A stretch of DNA of 64,000 nucleotides from positions 186,001 to 250,000 of the forward strand of contig CAVOQV010000011.1 of NCBI GenBank assembly GCA_963698435.1, given 5' to 3'. Made by a program: the position numbers and the translations under genes. This document shows positions 8,455 to 15,678 of the stretch, piece by piece (positions within the stretch are counted from its first letter, which is position 1; each line of letters begins with the position of its first letter). Below the pieces are notes generated by a model. It worked only from the letters and a program-made list of their open reading frames with translations. It was not told the DNA's origin and ran no database searches. Source of the stretch: Sva-07 sp963698435 (lineage in GTDB: Bacteria > Actinomycetota > Acidimicrobiia > Acidimicrobiales > Ilumatobacteraceae).

Positions 8455-9123
8455 TCAGCGCCCGTAGAACCCGGTCACCTCGGTCGACGCGATGGTCAGC
8501 ACTGCCATGGCGTCCAGGAACTCGTTCGCAAGGTCTCCATCGGCAACTTCGAGCTGTTGGTTGAGCGCGTAGGCCGTGAGCCGGTACAGGTGGGGGTCGT
8601 CGCCGGGTGGCGGGCACGGCCCGCCGTAGCCGACGTCGCCGAAGAAGTTGAGGGCTTGCAGCGCGCCGGGCGGCACGTCTCCCTCGACCAGGGCGATCTC
8701 GGCTGGGTCGAGCCCGGCGATCACCCAGTGGACGAACGGTTGGCCATCGCTGACAGTGGAGTCGTCGACCAGCGCAACGGCAATCTCGGCGGTACCGGCT
8801 GGTACGGCGCCCCAGCTGAGCGCGGGTGCGATGTCGAGGTCGTCGCAGGTGTAGCGGGGATCGATGTCACCGCCGGCGAGCCACGGAGCCGCGAGCGTGA
8901 ACGGCTCGGAGGCGCCGACGGGCAGGTCGGTGCCGACACCGAGGTCGCCGGTGTCGACGACGAATGGGTCGGTGAGGTCGTCCACAACGGTGCTCGCAAC
9001 GGTCTGGCTCGGGTAGTCGGCGGGGTCGTAGGGCTTGAGTTGCTTGCCGTCGCCGGTGTCGCAAGCGGCCAACACGGGCAGGGCGAGTGCAGCGACGAAG
9101 GTCATGGCGGTGCGTCGATTCAC
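8455..9123 (-). CDS. YbhB/YbcL-type PEBP family lipoprotein
   Basis: A 222-residue protein from GTG 9123. The N-terminus is a lipoprotein signal: RR, then MTFVAALALPVLAACD, with the lipobox LAAC. The mature part has the phosphatidylethanolamine-binding (Raf kinase inhibitor-like) fold signatures: RYTCDDLDIAPALSW, then PFVHWVIAGLDP (the anion-binding H-W motif) and GDVGYGGPCPPPGDDPHLYRL near the C-terminus. Bacterial members bind small ligands, but their role is largely undefined. It is transcribed divergently from the mycothiol amidase and probably together with the GGDEF/EAL gene. Confidence 0.88.
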   Translation of the reverse strand: MNRRTAMTFVAALALPVLAACDTGDGKQLKPYDPADYPSQTVASTVVDDLTDPFVVDTGDLGVGTDLPVGASEPFTLAAPWLAGGDIDPRYTCDDLDIAPALSWGAVPAGTAEIAVALVDDSTVSDGQPFVHWVIAGLDPAEIALVEGDVPPGALQALNFFGDVGYGGPCPPPGDDPHLYRLTAYALNQQLEVADGDLANEFLDAMAVLTIASTEVTGFYGR

Positions 9124-9195
9124 CCGCCGCAGGCTACGCGCTGGTGCGCTTCGCCGTGCCTCACCACCGCGATCGGCACCGATAGCCTGCACCGG

Positions 9196-10107
9196 GTGAC
9201 CGAACGACTGTCGTTGCTCACCGTGCACGCTCATCCCGACGACGAAGCGTCGAAAGGGGCGCCGACGCTGGCGCGCTACCACGACGAAGGGGTGCACACC
9301 GTGCTGGTGTGCTGCACCGGTGGCGAGGAGGGCGACCTCCAGAATCCGTCGTTGCGCGAGCCGGGGCAGCCGTTCCACGGGTTGACGCCCGAGGAGGAGA
9401 AGGCCAAGGTCGCCTCGATGCGGGCGCCGGAGCTGGCGGCGTCGGCGGAGATCATCGGCTTCGACGTCGTCGAGATGCTCGGCTACCGCGACTCGGGCAT
9501 GGCGGACACCGAGCCCAACGAACATCCGGGCTGCTTCCACCAGGCCGACATCGACGAGGCGACGGGCCGTCTGGTGGCGATCGTCCGGCGTGAACGCCCA
9601 CAGGTCATCATCACCTATGGCGACGACCAGCGCGGCTATCCGCACCCCGACCATCTGCGCGTGCACGACATTTCGGTGCTCGCCTTCGAACGCGCCGGCG
9701 ATCCCGACTGGTATCCCGAGCTCGGCGAACCGTTCACTCCGTCGAAGCTGTACTACTCGGTGTGGTCGAAGGCCCGGATCCTGGCGATCCACGAGTTGTT
9801 GCTGCGGCTGAAGGGCGAGTCCCCGTTCGAGCAGGAGTGGCTCGACCGTCCATCGCAGGACCATCGGATCACGACCCGGATCGACATCACCGGCTACGGC
9901 CACGTGCGGCGCGGGGCGCTGCGGGCGCACGCGACCCAGATCGACCCGTCGGCGGCGTTCTGGGGATTCGACGTCGACGAGGAGGAGTTCACCGCGGCGT
10001 ACCCGTGGGAGGACTGGATCCTCGCCCGGTCGCTCGTCGGGTCGATTCCGGTCGACGACGGTGAGCGCGACCTGTTCGCCGGTGTCAGTGAGCGGGTGTC
10101 GCCGTGA
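9196..10107 (+). CDS. mca: Mycothiol S-conjugate amidase (Mca), LmbE-family zinc hydrolase
   Basis: A 303-residue protein beginning at GTG 9196, giving VTERLSLLTVHAHPDDEASK. The zinc motif AHPDDE and the third ligand in GYPHPDHLRVHDI are those of the GlcNAc-PI de-N-acetylase/MshB/Mca superfamily. Mca-type features include CTGGEEGDLQNP, the length near 300, and the C-terminal AAFWGFDVDEEEFTAAYPWEDW. Mca cleaves mycothiol-toxin conjugates into a mercapturic acid for export plus GlcN-inositol. MshB is the alternative; the Mca-like C-terminus favours Mca. It supports an actinobacterial host. The stop overlaps the next start (GTGA). Confidence 0.88.
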   Translation: MTERLSLLTVHAHPDDEASKGAPTLARYHDEGVHTVLVCCTGGEEGDLQNPSLREPGQPFHGLTPEEEKAKVASMRAPELAASAEIIGFDVVEMLGYRDSGMADTEPNEHPGCFHQADIDEATGRLVAIVRRERPQVIITYGDDQRGYPHPDHLRVHDISVLAFERAGDPDWYPELGEPFTPSKLYYSVWSKARILAIHELLLRLKGESPFEQEWLDRPSQDHRITTRIDITGYGHVRRGALRAHATQIDPSAAFWGFDVDEEEFTAAYPWEDWILARSLVGSIPVDDGERDLFAGVSERVSP

Positions 10108-10340
10108 GCGTCCAGTACCGGGTGGTCGTCGCCAAGAAGGACGAACGCGTCGACGGCCCCGACGACGCCGACGTGGTGGTCACCGTGCCGCTCGTCGATG
10201 CGGCCGCCGACGACTTCGACCCGACCGTGGCGTACATGCGTGGCGTGCTCAAGGCGTCCGGACACACCGGCGAGCTCCTCGAGGCGCTGAAGTCCGACGC
10301 AGCAGCCACTGCGATCGCCGCTCTCGTCGCTCAACCCTGA
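10104..10340 (+). CDS. Small hypothetical protein translationally coupled to mca (78 aa)
   Basis: The GTG at 10104 overlaps the mca stop codon by 4 bases. The 78-residue product is soluble and acidic, with SVQYRVVVAKKDERVDGPDD at its N-terminus, a short beta segment (DVVVTVPLVD) and a helical C-terminus (GHTGELLEALKSDAAATAI). I do not recognise a family. The overlap and consistent codon use support expression with Mca, but no function follows. Confidence 0.7.
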   Translation: MSVQYRVVVAKKDERVDGPDDADVVVTVPLVDAAADDFDPTVAYMRGVLKASGHTGELLEALKSDAAATAIAALVAQP

Positions 10341-10353
10341 ACGTCACACGGAA

Positions 10354-10382
10354 CGTCACACGGTGCCGGGCCTGATGTGACG
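10354..10382. repeat. Stem-loop element, family A (loop CGGTGCCGGGCCTGA)
   Basis: Arms CGTCACA and TGTGACG enclose the 15-base loop CGGTGCCGGGCCTGA, in the convergent gap between the small mca-linked gene and the YdjC-type deacetylase. A second partial copy of the left flank (AACGTCACACGG) lies immediately upstream. The same loop recurs at 28622-28654 with a longer stem. It may act as a bidirectional terminator. Confidence 0.6.
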
Positions 10383-10387
10383 CAGGC

Positions 10388-11224
10388 TCAGGCGGAGCGC
10401 ATTGCCTCGCGCAGAGCGCGGTAGCCGATCAGCGTGGCGCCGCGGGCTTCGAGACGGTTTCGGAGGTCGTCGTCGGTGACCAGAGCGAGGTCGTCGATCC
10501 AGCCCTGGGTGTGTTCGCCGAGGGCGCGCACCTCGGGTGTGTCGATCGCCGGCTGGACGTGGATCTCGGTGACGCCGGGCGCCAGCGTGTCGATCGCTGC
10601 GTAGACCCGATCGGCGCTGCCGGCGCGCCAGTCGTGGTCGAAGTGGTCGGGGAACACGATGCCTTCGTCCTGGGCGAGTCGCCGGAACGGGAATCCCGCT
10701 TGTTCGGCGCTGACCGTCGATGGGAGACGGATCGGCAGCGCGAATTCGACGGCCAACTCCAGATACACGTCGAAGAACTCTGGACGCAGTGTGATCGCCG
10801 TCAGGTGCGGCGCGAGGTGGGTCACGTCGATGCCCCAGGCGAGGGCCCGCTCGACCTGAGCGCGCAGCTCGCGCAGTACCTCGTCGTGATCGGCGTGCTC
10901 CCACAGATCCTCGAGCGTGCGGGGAAACCCGCCTTCGCCCGACTGGAGCGAGGGCGCGTGGGTGATGGGGCCCCAGCGGTAGCACTCGTGCTCGGCGTTG
11001 AGGGTGAGGTGGACGCCGAGGTCGTCGGTCGGCAGCGACAGCTTGGCGGCGTAGCCGGCCCACGGCGCCGGAACCATCAGCGAGGCGCACGTCGCAGCGC
11101 CCTGGCGGATCGCCTGGAACACGCCGACGTTGGCGGCGTGGCACGATCCGAGGTCGTCGCACGACAGGATCACCAGACGATCGTCGGGGGAGTGTCCGAG
11201 GCGTTCGGCGAGCGTGGTCTCCAC
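10388..11224 (-). CDS. YdjC/ChbG-type carbohydrate deacetylase
   Basis: A 278-residue protein from GTG 11224. It carries the YdjC-family pattern: LVILSCDDLGSCHAANVGVF (metal-binding Asp pair) near the N-terminus, GVHLTLNAEHE (metal-binding His) near residue 70, THLAPHLTAI in the middle, and EIHVQPAIDTPEVRAL near the C-terminus. Family members remove N-acetyl groups from chito- or glycolipid-type sugars using a divalent metal. The substrate here is not evident from context. No signal peptide is present, so it is cytosolic. Confidence 0.87.
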   Translation of the reverse strand: METTLAERLGHSPDDRLVILSCDDLGSCHAANVGVFQAIRQGAATCASLMVPAPWAGYAAKLSLPTDDLGVHLTLNAEHECYRWGPITHAPSLQSGEGGFPRTLEDLWEHADHDEVLRELRAQVERALAWGIDVTHLAPHLTAITLRPEFFDVYLELAVEFALPIRLPSTVSAEQAGFPFRRLAQDEGIVFPDHFDHDWRAGSADRVYAAIDTLAPGVTEIHVQPAIDTPEVRALGEHTQGWIDDLALVTDDDLRNRLEARGATLIGYRALREAMRSA

Positions 11225-11257
11225 CGCCGCGACGCTACCGGAAGCGGTGTGTGCTCC

Positions 11258-11758
11258 TCACGAGCAGGCGGTCCACATTCCGAGGTCGCCACGCTCGGCG
11301 CGCCCGGCCGCAGCGGCGAAATCGCGGGCGTGGGTGCTGTTCGGCTCGATGGTGAGCGGCCGGGCGAATCCCTGCTCGACGAGCTCCATGTTGACGAACG
11401 TGGTCGGTATTCCGTGAGCGTCGACGAGGTGGATGTAGCCGAGCAGGCGTCCGTAGTCGTCTCGGCCGACGATGTCGCGTTCGAGAAGAACCTGGGTGCC
11501 GATCGGGAGAAGGGCCGCGGTGAACGCGCTCGCCTCCGGCCCGTAGCACTCGATCGGCGTGTTCGGCTTCTTGGTTTCCGGTGTGTCGATGCCGATCAAG
11601 CGGACGCGTTCGGTGCGGCCGCCGATCGTGACGTCGATCGTGTCGCCGTCGACGACGTCGGTGACCGTTGCCAGCCCGTCAGGTCCCGCCGCCTGGCCAC
11701 CGGTGCAGCCGAGGAGTCCGAACACACACGCACAGACCCCGGTCGCAGCGAAGCGCAC
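11258..11758 (-). CDS. Secreted thermonuclease-family (SNase) lipoprotein
   Basis: A 166-residue protein from GTG 11758. A signal peptide with lipobox (CVFGLLGCTGG) precedes a staphylococcal-nuclease domain. The domain holds VVDGDTIDVTIGGRTERVRL (catalytic Asp and Arg region), IGIDTPETKKP, LERDIVGRDDYGRLLGYI (second catalytic Arg) and NMELVEQGFARP. It should be exported and lipid-anchored, cutting DNA or RNA outside the cell. It is separated from the thiolase upstream by a long hairpin. Confidence 0.92.
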   Translation of the reverse strand: MRFAATGVCACVFGLLGCTGGQAAGPDGLATVTDVVDGDTIDVTIGGRTERVRLIGIDTPETKKPNTPIECYGPEASAFTAALLPIGTQVLLERDIVGRDDYGRLLGYIHLVDAHGIPTTFVNMELVEQGFARPLTIEPNSTHARDFAAAAGRAERGDLGMWTACS

Positions 11759-11802
11759 GAGTGGTTTCTACCGCTCGCACGTGCCGCGCCCCTCACCCCC
11801 AT

Positions 11803-11854
11803 CGTTTGCGTGCAGATTCGGGTGGGACGGGTCACCCAGATCTGCACGCAAACG
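11803..11854. repeat. Long intergenic palindrome, family B (core CGGGTGGGACG...CACCC)
   Basis: Perfect 15-base arms CGTTTGCGTGCAGAT and ATCTGCACGCAAACG surround a second inner pairing GGGTG/CACCC. It lies just past the thiolase stop, between it and the nuclease gene on the same strand. The inner core is shared with the element at 38709-38739. It is a plausible intrinsic-type terminator without a T-tract. Confidence 0.7.
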
Positions 11855-11859
11855 TCGAC

Positions 11860-13044
11860 TTAGAGGCGTTCGATGATGGTCCCGGTGCCGAGGCCGCCAC
11901 CGCAGCACATCGAGATGAGCGCGTAGCGGCCGCCGATGCGCTCGAGTTCGTACAGCGCCTTGGTCATCAGGAAGGCACCGGTAGCGCCGAGCGGATGACC
12001 GAGGGCGATCGCGCCGCCGTTGGGGTTGGTCTTGTCGAGGTCGGCGCCGACCTCCTTGGCCCAGGCGAGCACGACGGAGGCGAAGGCTTCGTTGATCTCG
12101 AACACGTCGATGTCGTCGATCGACAGCCCGGTGCGCTTCAGCAGGTGTTGCGTGGCGTCCATGGGCCCGGTGAGCATCAGGACGGGATCGGTGCCGACCA
12201 GGCACGTGTCGACGACGCGTGCTCTGGCCTCGAGGCCGAGTTCGGCGGCCTTTGCCTCGGAGGCCAGCAGGACCGCAGCGGACCCGTCGGAGATCTGCGA
12301 GGAGTTGCCGGCGGTGTGCACGCCGTTCTCGCGGGCGACCGGCTTGAGCGTCGCCAGCTTCTCGAGGGTGGTCTCGCGCAGGCCCTCGTCACGGTCGACG
12401 GTGTGGCTGGTGCCGGTGGGGTTGCCGTCCTCGTCGAGGTCGGGCGCCTCGATCGTGATGTACTGGCCCGAGAAACGATCCTCGGCCCATGCCCACGCGG
12501 CGCGCTGCTGCGAGGCGAAGCCGAAGGCGTCGGTGTCGTCGCGGGTGATGCCCCATTTGTCGGCGATCCGCTCCGCGCCCTCGAACTGCGAGGTCATCTC
12601 GTACTGCTCGAAGTAGGGCTTCGGGATCGGCACGCCGAGGCCCAGCGCCTTGTTGCCTGACGCACCGATCGGAACCCGGCTCATCGCCTCGACGCCACAT
12701 GCGAGTGCCATGTCGACCGCGCCCGAACCGACGAGCGACGTGGCGAGGTTGGTGGCCTGCTGGCTCGAGCCGCACTGGGTGTCGACGGTGGTGTTGGCGA
12801 CCGTCAGCGGCAGCCCGGCCGACAGCCAGGCCGTGCGGCCGATGTTGAACGCCTGTTCGCCGACCTGGCTGACACAGCCGGTGACGACCTGGCCGACCTC
12901 GGCGGGATCGACCCCGTTGCGGTCGACGATCGCCCGCTGGACGCGGGCGAGGGTCTCAGCTGGATGGAGAGTGGACAGGCCACCGTTGCGCTTGCCGATC
13001 GGGGTGCGGACCGCATCGACGATCACGACGTCTGAGTTGCTCAT
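11860..13044 (-). CDS. Acetyl-CoA acetyltransferase (thiolase)
   Basis: From ATG 13044 the protein is 394 residues, the normal thiolase length. It begins SDVVIVDAVRTPIGKRNGGL. The acylated cysteine lies in DTQCGSSQQATNLA, with HPLGATGAFLMTKALYELER and the C-terminal CGGGLGTGTIIERL carrying the His and second Cys of the active site. The reaction is reversible condensation or thiolytic cleavage of acyl-CoA. The nearby acyl-CoA genes further downstream suggest a role in beta-oxidation-like catabolism, although this gene stands alone in its own unit. Confidence 0.93.
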   Translation of the reverse strand: MSNSDVVIVDAVRTPIGKRNGGLSTLHPAETLARVQRAIVDRNGVDPAEVGQVVTGCVSQVGEQAFNIGRTAWLSAGLPLTVANTTVDTQCGSSQQATNLATSLVGSGAVDMALACGVEAMSRVPIGASGNKALGLGVPIPKPYFEQYEMTSQFEGAERIADKWGITRDDTDAFGFASQQRAAWAWAEDRFSGQYITIEAPDLDEDGNPTGTSHTVDRDEGLRETTLEKLATLKPVARENGVHTAGNSSQISDGSAAVLLASEAKAAELGLEARARVVDTCLVGTDPVLMLTGPMDATQHLLKRTGLSIDDIDVFEINEAFASVVLAWAKEVGADLDKTNPNGGAIALGHPLGATGAFLMTKALYELERIGGRYALISMCCGGGLGTGTIIERL

Positions 13045-13098
13045 GGCGCCGACTGTAGAACCTCTCCCCCCGCCCGTTTCAGCCGGGAGCACCACCCC

Positions 13099-13141
13099 GA
13101 GCGATGAGCGAGGTGACCGGATACGGCGGTTTCGCTCATCG
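13099..13141. repeat. 43-base hairpin repeat, family C, copy 1
   Basis: Starts GAGCGATGAGCGAGG and ends GGTTTCGCTCATCG. CGATGAGCGA pairs with TCGCTCATCG. It differs from copy 2 by a single base (GGCGG versus GCCGG). It lies between nudC and the thiolase gene, both on the minus strand. Confidence 0.75.
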
Positions 13142-13160
13142 GTGGGCAAGGGCACGCGGG

Positions 13161-13203
13161 GAGCGATGAGCGAGGTGACCGGATACGCCGGTTTCGCTCA
13201 TCG
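13161..13203. repeat. 43-base hairpin repeat, family C, copy 2
   Basis: Tandem partner of the element 62 bases upstream, with one base different; here the inner ACCGG/CCGGT also pairs. The two copies occupy most of the 183-base nudC-thiolase gap, where no gene was seen. Confidence 0.75.
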
Positions 13204-13227
13204 CTCGAAGGTGGTGGGGGACTCGGC

Positions 13228-14049
13228 TCAGGTCTCGTGGAGCCACTCGTCGATCAGGCGGCGAGCGACCGAGATGCCGGGAGGGATCGTGGGCAGTGCG
13301 TCGCGGCGATACCAGTTGGCGTCGGCGATCTCGGTCTCGTCCAACACGAGGTCGCCGCGCTCGTACTCGGCGCGGAAGCCGATCATCAGACTGTGCGGGA
13401 ACGGCCACGGCTGGCTGGCCCGGTATGACACGTTGTGGACACGGATGCCCACCTCCTCGGCGACCTCGCGAACGACCGCGCCTTCGAGGTCCTCCCCGGG
13501 TTCGACGAATCCGGCCAGACACGAGTACATCGGCATCGGGAAGTTGACGCCCCGGGCGAGCAGGGCTTCCTGATCGGGCCCCGGTTCGCCTCGCGTGACC
13601 AGCACGATCATCGCCGGGGCGAGACGGGGATACGCAATCAGCCCGCAGGCCGGGCACTTCAGCCCGCGCTCGCCGCTCGACGGCTCGGTCGGCGTGGCGC
13701 ACCGACCGCAGAACCGGTGGGTGCGCGCCCATTCGACGATCTGGACGGCGCGGCCGGCGGCCATCCACTCGCTCTGGGCCGCCCGCCCGAAGTAGCTGAA
13801 GAGGTCCAGCGCTGAGCCGTATGACGGGTCCTCGGCCTCGGCGGGCACGTCGACGGCCCACCAGGCGTCGCCCTCGACGATGCCGACGACGTGACGTTCC
13901 CACGAGTCGTCCGCGAGTTCGGTGTCGATGAAGACCGACGTACCGATCACGTGGATGTAGCGGTGTCCGCCGGTGTGATCGCTGGGCTCGACGTTGAGCG
14001 CGGCGTACAGATCAGCCGAGTGCGGCAGCGGTGGTGTGGCAGGGTTCAT
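13228..14049 (-). CDS. nudC: NADH pyrophosphatase NudC (NAD+ diphosphatase / deNADding)
   Basis: Start taken at ATG 14049 (273 residues; ATG 14067 is an in-frame alternative). A zinc ribbon is formed by FCGRC and KCPACGLIAYPR at about residues 113-138. The Nudix box is complete (GFVEPGEDLEGAVVREVAEE then VGI), and SQPWPFPHSLM is the NADH-specific signature that separates NudC from other Nudix enzymes. The enzyme hydrolyses NAD(H) to NMN and AMP and removes NAD caps from RNA. It is divergent from the nitrobindin gene, with only about 50 bases between the two starts. Confidence 0.93.
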   Translation of the reverse strand: MNPATPPLPHSADLYAALNVEPSDHTGGHRYIHVIGTSVFIDTELADDSWERHVVGIVEGDAWWAVDVPAEAEDPSYGSALDLFSYFGRAAQSEWMAAGRAVQIVEWARTHRFCGRCATPTEPSSGERGLKCPACGLIAYPRLAPAMIVLVTRGEPGPDQEALLARGVNFPMPMYSCLAGFVEPGEDLEGAVVREVAEEVGIRVHNVSYRASQPWPFPHSLMIGFRAEYERGDLVLDETEIADANWYRRDALPTIPPGISVARRLIDEWLHET

Positions 14050-14099
14050 CGAGTGCATGCGTAGCACGCGGTCTGCCGGGCTTCTCGTACGGTGAGGGC

Positions 14100-14597
14100 A
14101 TGGAACCCGATCTGCACCCCGACGTCGCCGTGTTGGCTCCCCTGCTCGGAACCTGGGTGGGGTCGGGCTCGGGTGAGTACCCGACCATCGAACCGTTCTC
14201 CTACGTCGAGTCGATCACGTTCTCCCACGTCGGCAAGCCGTTCGTGGCCTACACCCAGCGCACCAGACACCCCGACACCGGTGCGCCGATGCACTCCGAG
14301 GCCGGCTACCTGCGCGTGCCGCGGCCTGGCAACATCGAGATCGTGATGGCCCAGCCGACCGGCCTCGCCGAGATCTACGAAGGTGCCGTCGTCGGCGGCG
14401 ACGCGCCCCTCGTGATCGACGTCCGATCGACCTCGGTCAACGCCACCTCGACCGCCAAGGACGTCACGGTCACCGAGCGCACGATCTCGGTGACCGGCGA
14501 CGACCTCCACTACACGTTCCGAATGGCCGCCGTCGGCCAACCCCTCCAACACCACCTGAGCGCCACGCTCAGCCGCGACGTGCAGGATCGGGAATAG
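14100..14597 (+). CDS. Nitrobindin-type heme-binding protein (FABP-like/DUF1794)
   Basis: 165 residues from ATG 14100, preceded by a GTGAGGG ribosome binding site. The nitrobindin signature GTWVGSGSGEYPTIEPFSY lies near residue 18, and HSEAGYLRVPRPGNIEIVMA and LQHHLSATLSR follow the ten-stranded beta-barrel family pattern, including the C-terminal histidine expected to bind ferric heme. Known members bind nitric oxide or isomerise peroxynitrite. It lies immediately upstream of the manganese riboswitch but ends before it. Confidence 0.88.
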   Translation: MEPDLHPDVAVLAPLLGTWVGSGSGEYPTIEPFSYVESITFSHVGKPFVAYTQRTRHPDTGAPMHSEAGYLRVPRPGNIEIVMAQPTGLAEIYEGAVVGGDAPLVIDVRSTSVNATSTAKDVTVTERTISVTGDDLHYTFRMAAVGQPLQHHLSATLSRDVQDRE

Positions 14598-14650
14598 CGG
14601 GCGATGACGTCGTGTTGCTCCCACCGATCGATAGATTGCGATCACCAGAA

Positions 14651-14765
14651 CTGAAGGGGAGTATCCCTCGAGGTCCGTCGTCAACACACCGACTCCCGAC
14701 TCGATCGGGACGAGGTCGGCGGGGCCAGTCGTCTCGGTGTCACCGGGCGGCGGAGAGACCTTCAG
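14651..14765 (+). promoter_or_regulatory. yybP-ykoY manganese riboswitch
   Basis: Both hallmark halves are present. The 5' strand reads CTGAAGGGGAGTATCCC (GGGGAGUA at 14656-14663), and the 3' strand GGAGAGACCTTCAG ends at 14765. CTGAAGG (14651-14657) pairs perfectly with CCTTCAG (14759-14765) as P1. The inner GTCGTCAACAC segment fits the conserved GUCGUCAAUAC-type L3/J region of RF00080. This class binds Mn2+ and turns on manganese efflux and homeostasis genes. It sits 31 bases before the htpX start, so the htpX/P-type ATPase operon is the target. Confidence 0.92.
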
Positions 14766-14796
14766 CGAACCGACCACCGTTTGCTGAAAGTTGAAG

Positions 14797-15678
14797 ATGC
14801 ACACCTCCAACACCCTCAAGACCGTCGTCCTGCTCTCCGGCCTCGCCGGGTTCATGGTGCTGATCGGCACAGTGCTCGGCGGCACCACCGGCCTCGTGAT
14901 CGGCCTGCTGTTCGGCCTCGGCATCGTTGGTGCCTCGTACTGGTCGTCCGACAAACTGGCCGTCAAGGCGGCGCGTGCCACCGAGGTCGCCCCCGGACAG
15001 CTCGACTGGTTGCGCGATGACCTGGCGGAGATCGCCCGGCGGGCGGACATGGCGACGCCGCGCCTGTTCATCTCGCCCGACCCGCAGCCGAACGCGTTCG
15101 CCACGGGCCGCAACGAGAAGACCGCCGTGGTCTGTGTCACCGCCGGCCTGCTCCAGGTGCTCGATCGTGACGAGGTCCGCGGCGTCGTCGCTCACGAGGT
15201 CGCCCACATCCGCAACAAGGACATCCTGATCGGCTCGATCGCGGCTGCGGTCGCGACGGCGATCTCGGCGATCGCCAACCTGGCGCTGTTCGCGGGCATG
15301 TTCGGCGGGAACAACGACGACGATGGGCCCAACCCGGCGGTCACGATGCTGCTGGCGATCCTTGCTCCGATGGCGGCCGGTCTGATGCAGATGGCGCTGT
15401 CTCGCTCACGTGAGTTCGAAGCCGACCGCGTCGGCGCCGAGCTGATCGGTGATCCTCGACCGTTGGCCAGCGCGCTCGCCAAGCTCGACCGCACGTCGAA
15501 ACAGATCCCGATGAACGTCGACCCGGCACATGCGACGGCCTACATCGTCAATCCGCTCACCGGTCGGCAGGCAGACTTCACGAAGCTGTTCATGACGCAC
15601 CCGCCGATGGAGGAACGGATCGGCCGGCTGCTCGGCAGCCAGTTGGCGCCGCCGCTGCGCACGCAGGCCGCACGATGA
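14797..15678 (+). CDS. htpX: HtpX-type membrane zinc metalloprotease (M48)
   Basis: The ATG at 14797 (GAAAG upstream) gives 293 residues. Two N-terminal membrane helices (LSGLAGFMVLIGTVLGGTTG and following) precede the cytosolic-face catalytic HEVAHIRNKD near residue 133, then two more helices and the third zinc ligand in SRSREFEADRVGAELI. HtpX degrades damaged membrane proteins. It is the first gene after the Mn2+ riboswitch and overlaps the ATPase start by 4 bases (ATGA), so manganese should control both. A protease in this regulon is unusual. Confidence 0.92.
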   Translation: MHTSNTLKTVVLLSGLAGFMVLIGTVLGGTTGLVIGLLFGLGIVGASYWSSDKLAVKAARATEVAPGQLDWLRDDLAEIARRADMATPRLFISPDPQPNAFATGRNEKTAVVCVTAGLLQVLDRDEVRGVVAHEVAHIRNKDILIGSIAAAVATAISAIANLALFAGMFGGNNDDDGPNPAVTMLLAILAPMAAGLMQMALSRSREFEADRVGAELIGDPRPLASALAKLDRTSKQIPMNVDPAHATAYIVNPLTGRQADFTKLFMTHPPMEERIGRLLGSQLAPPLRTQAAR

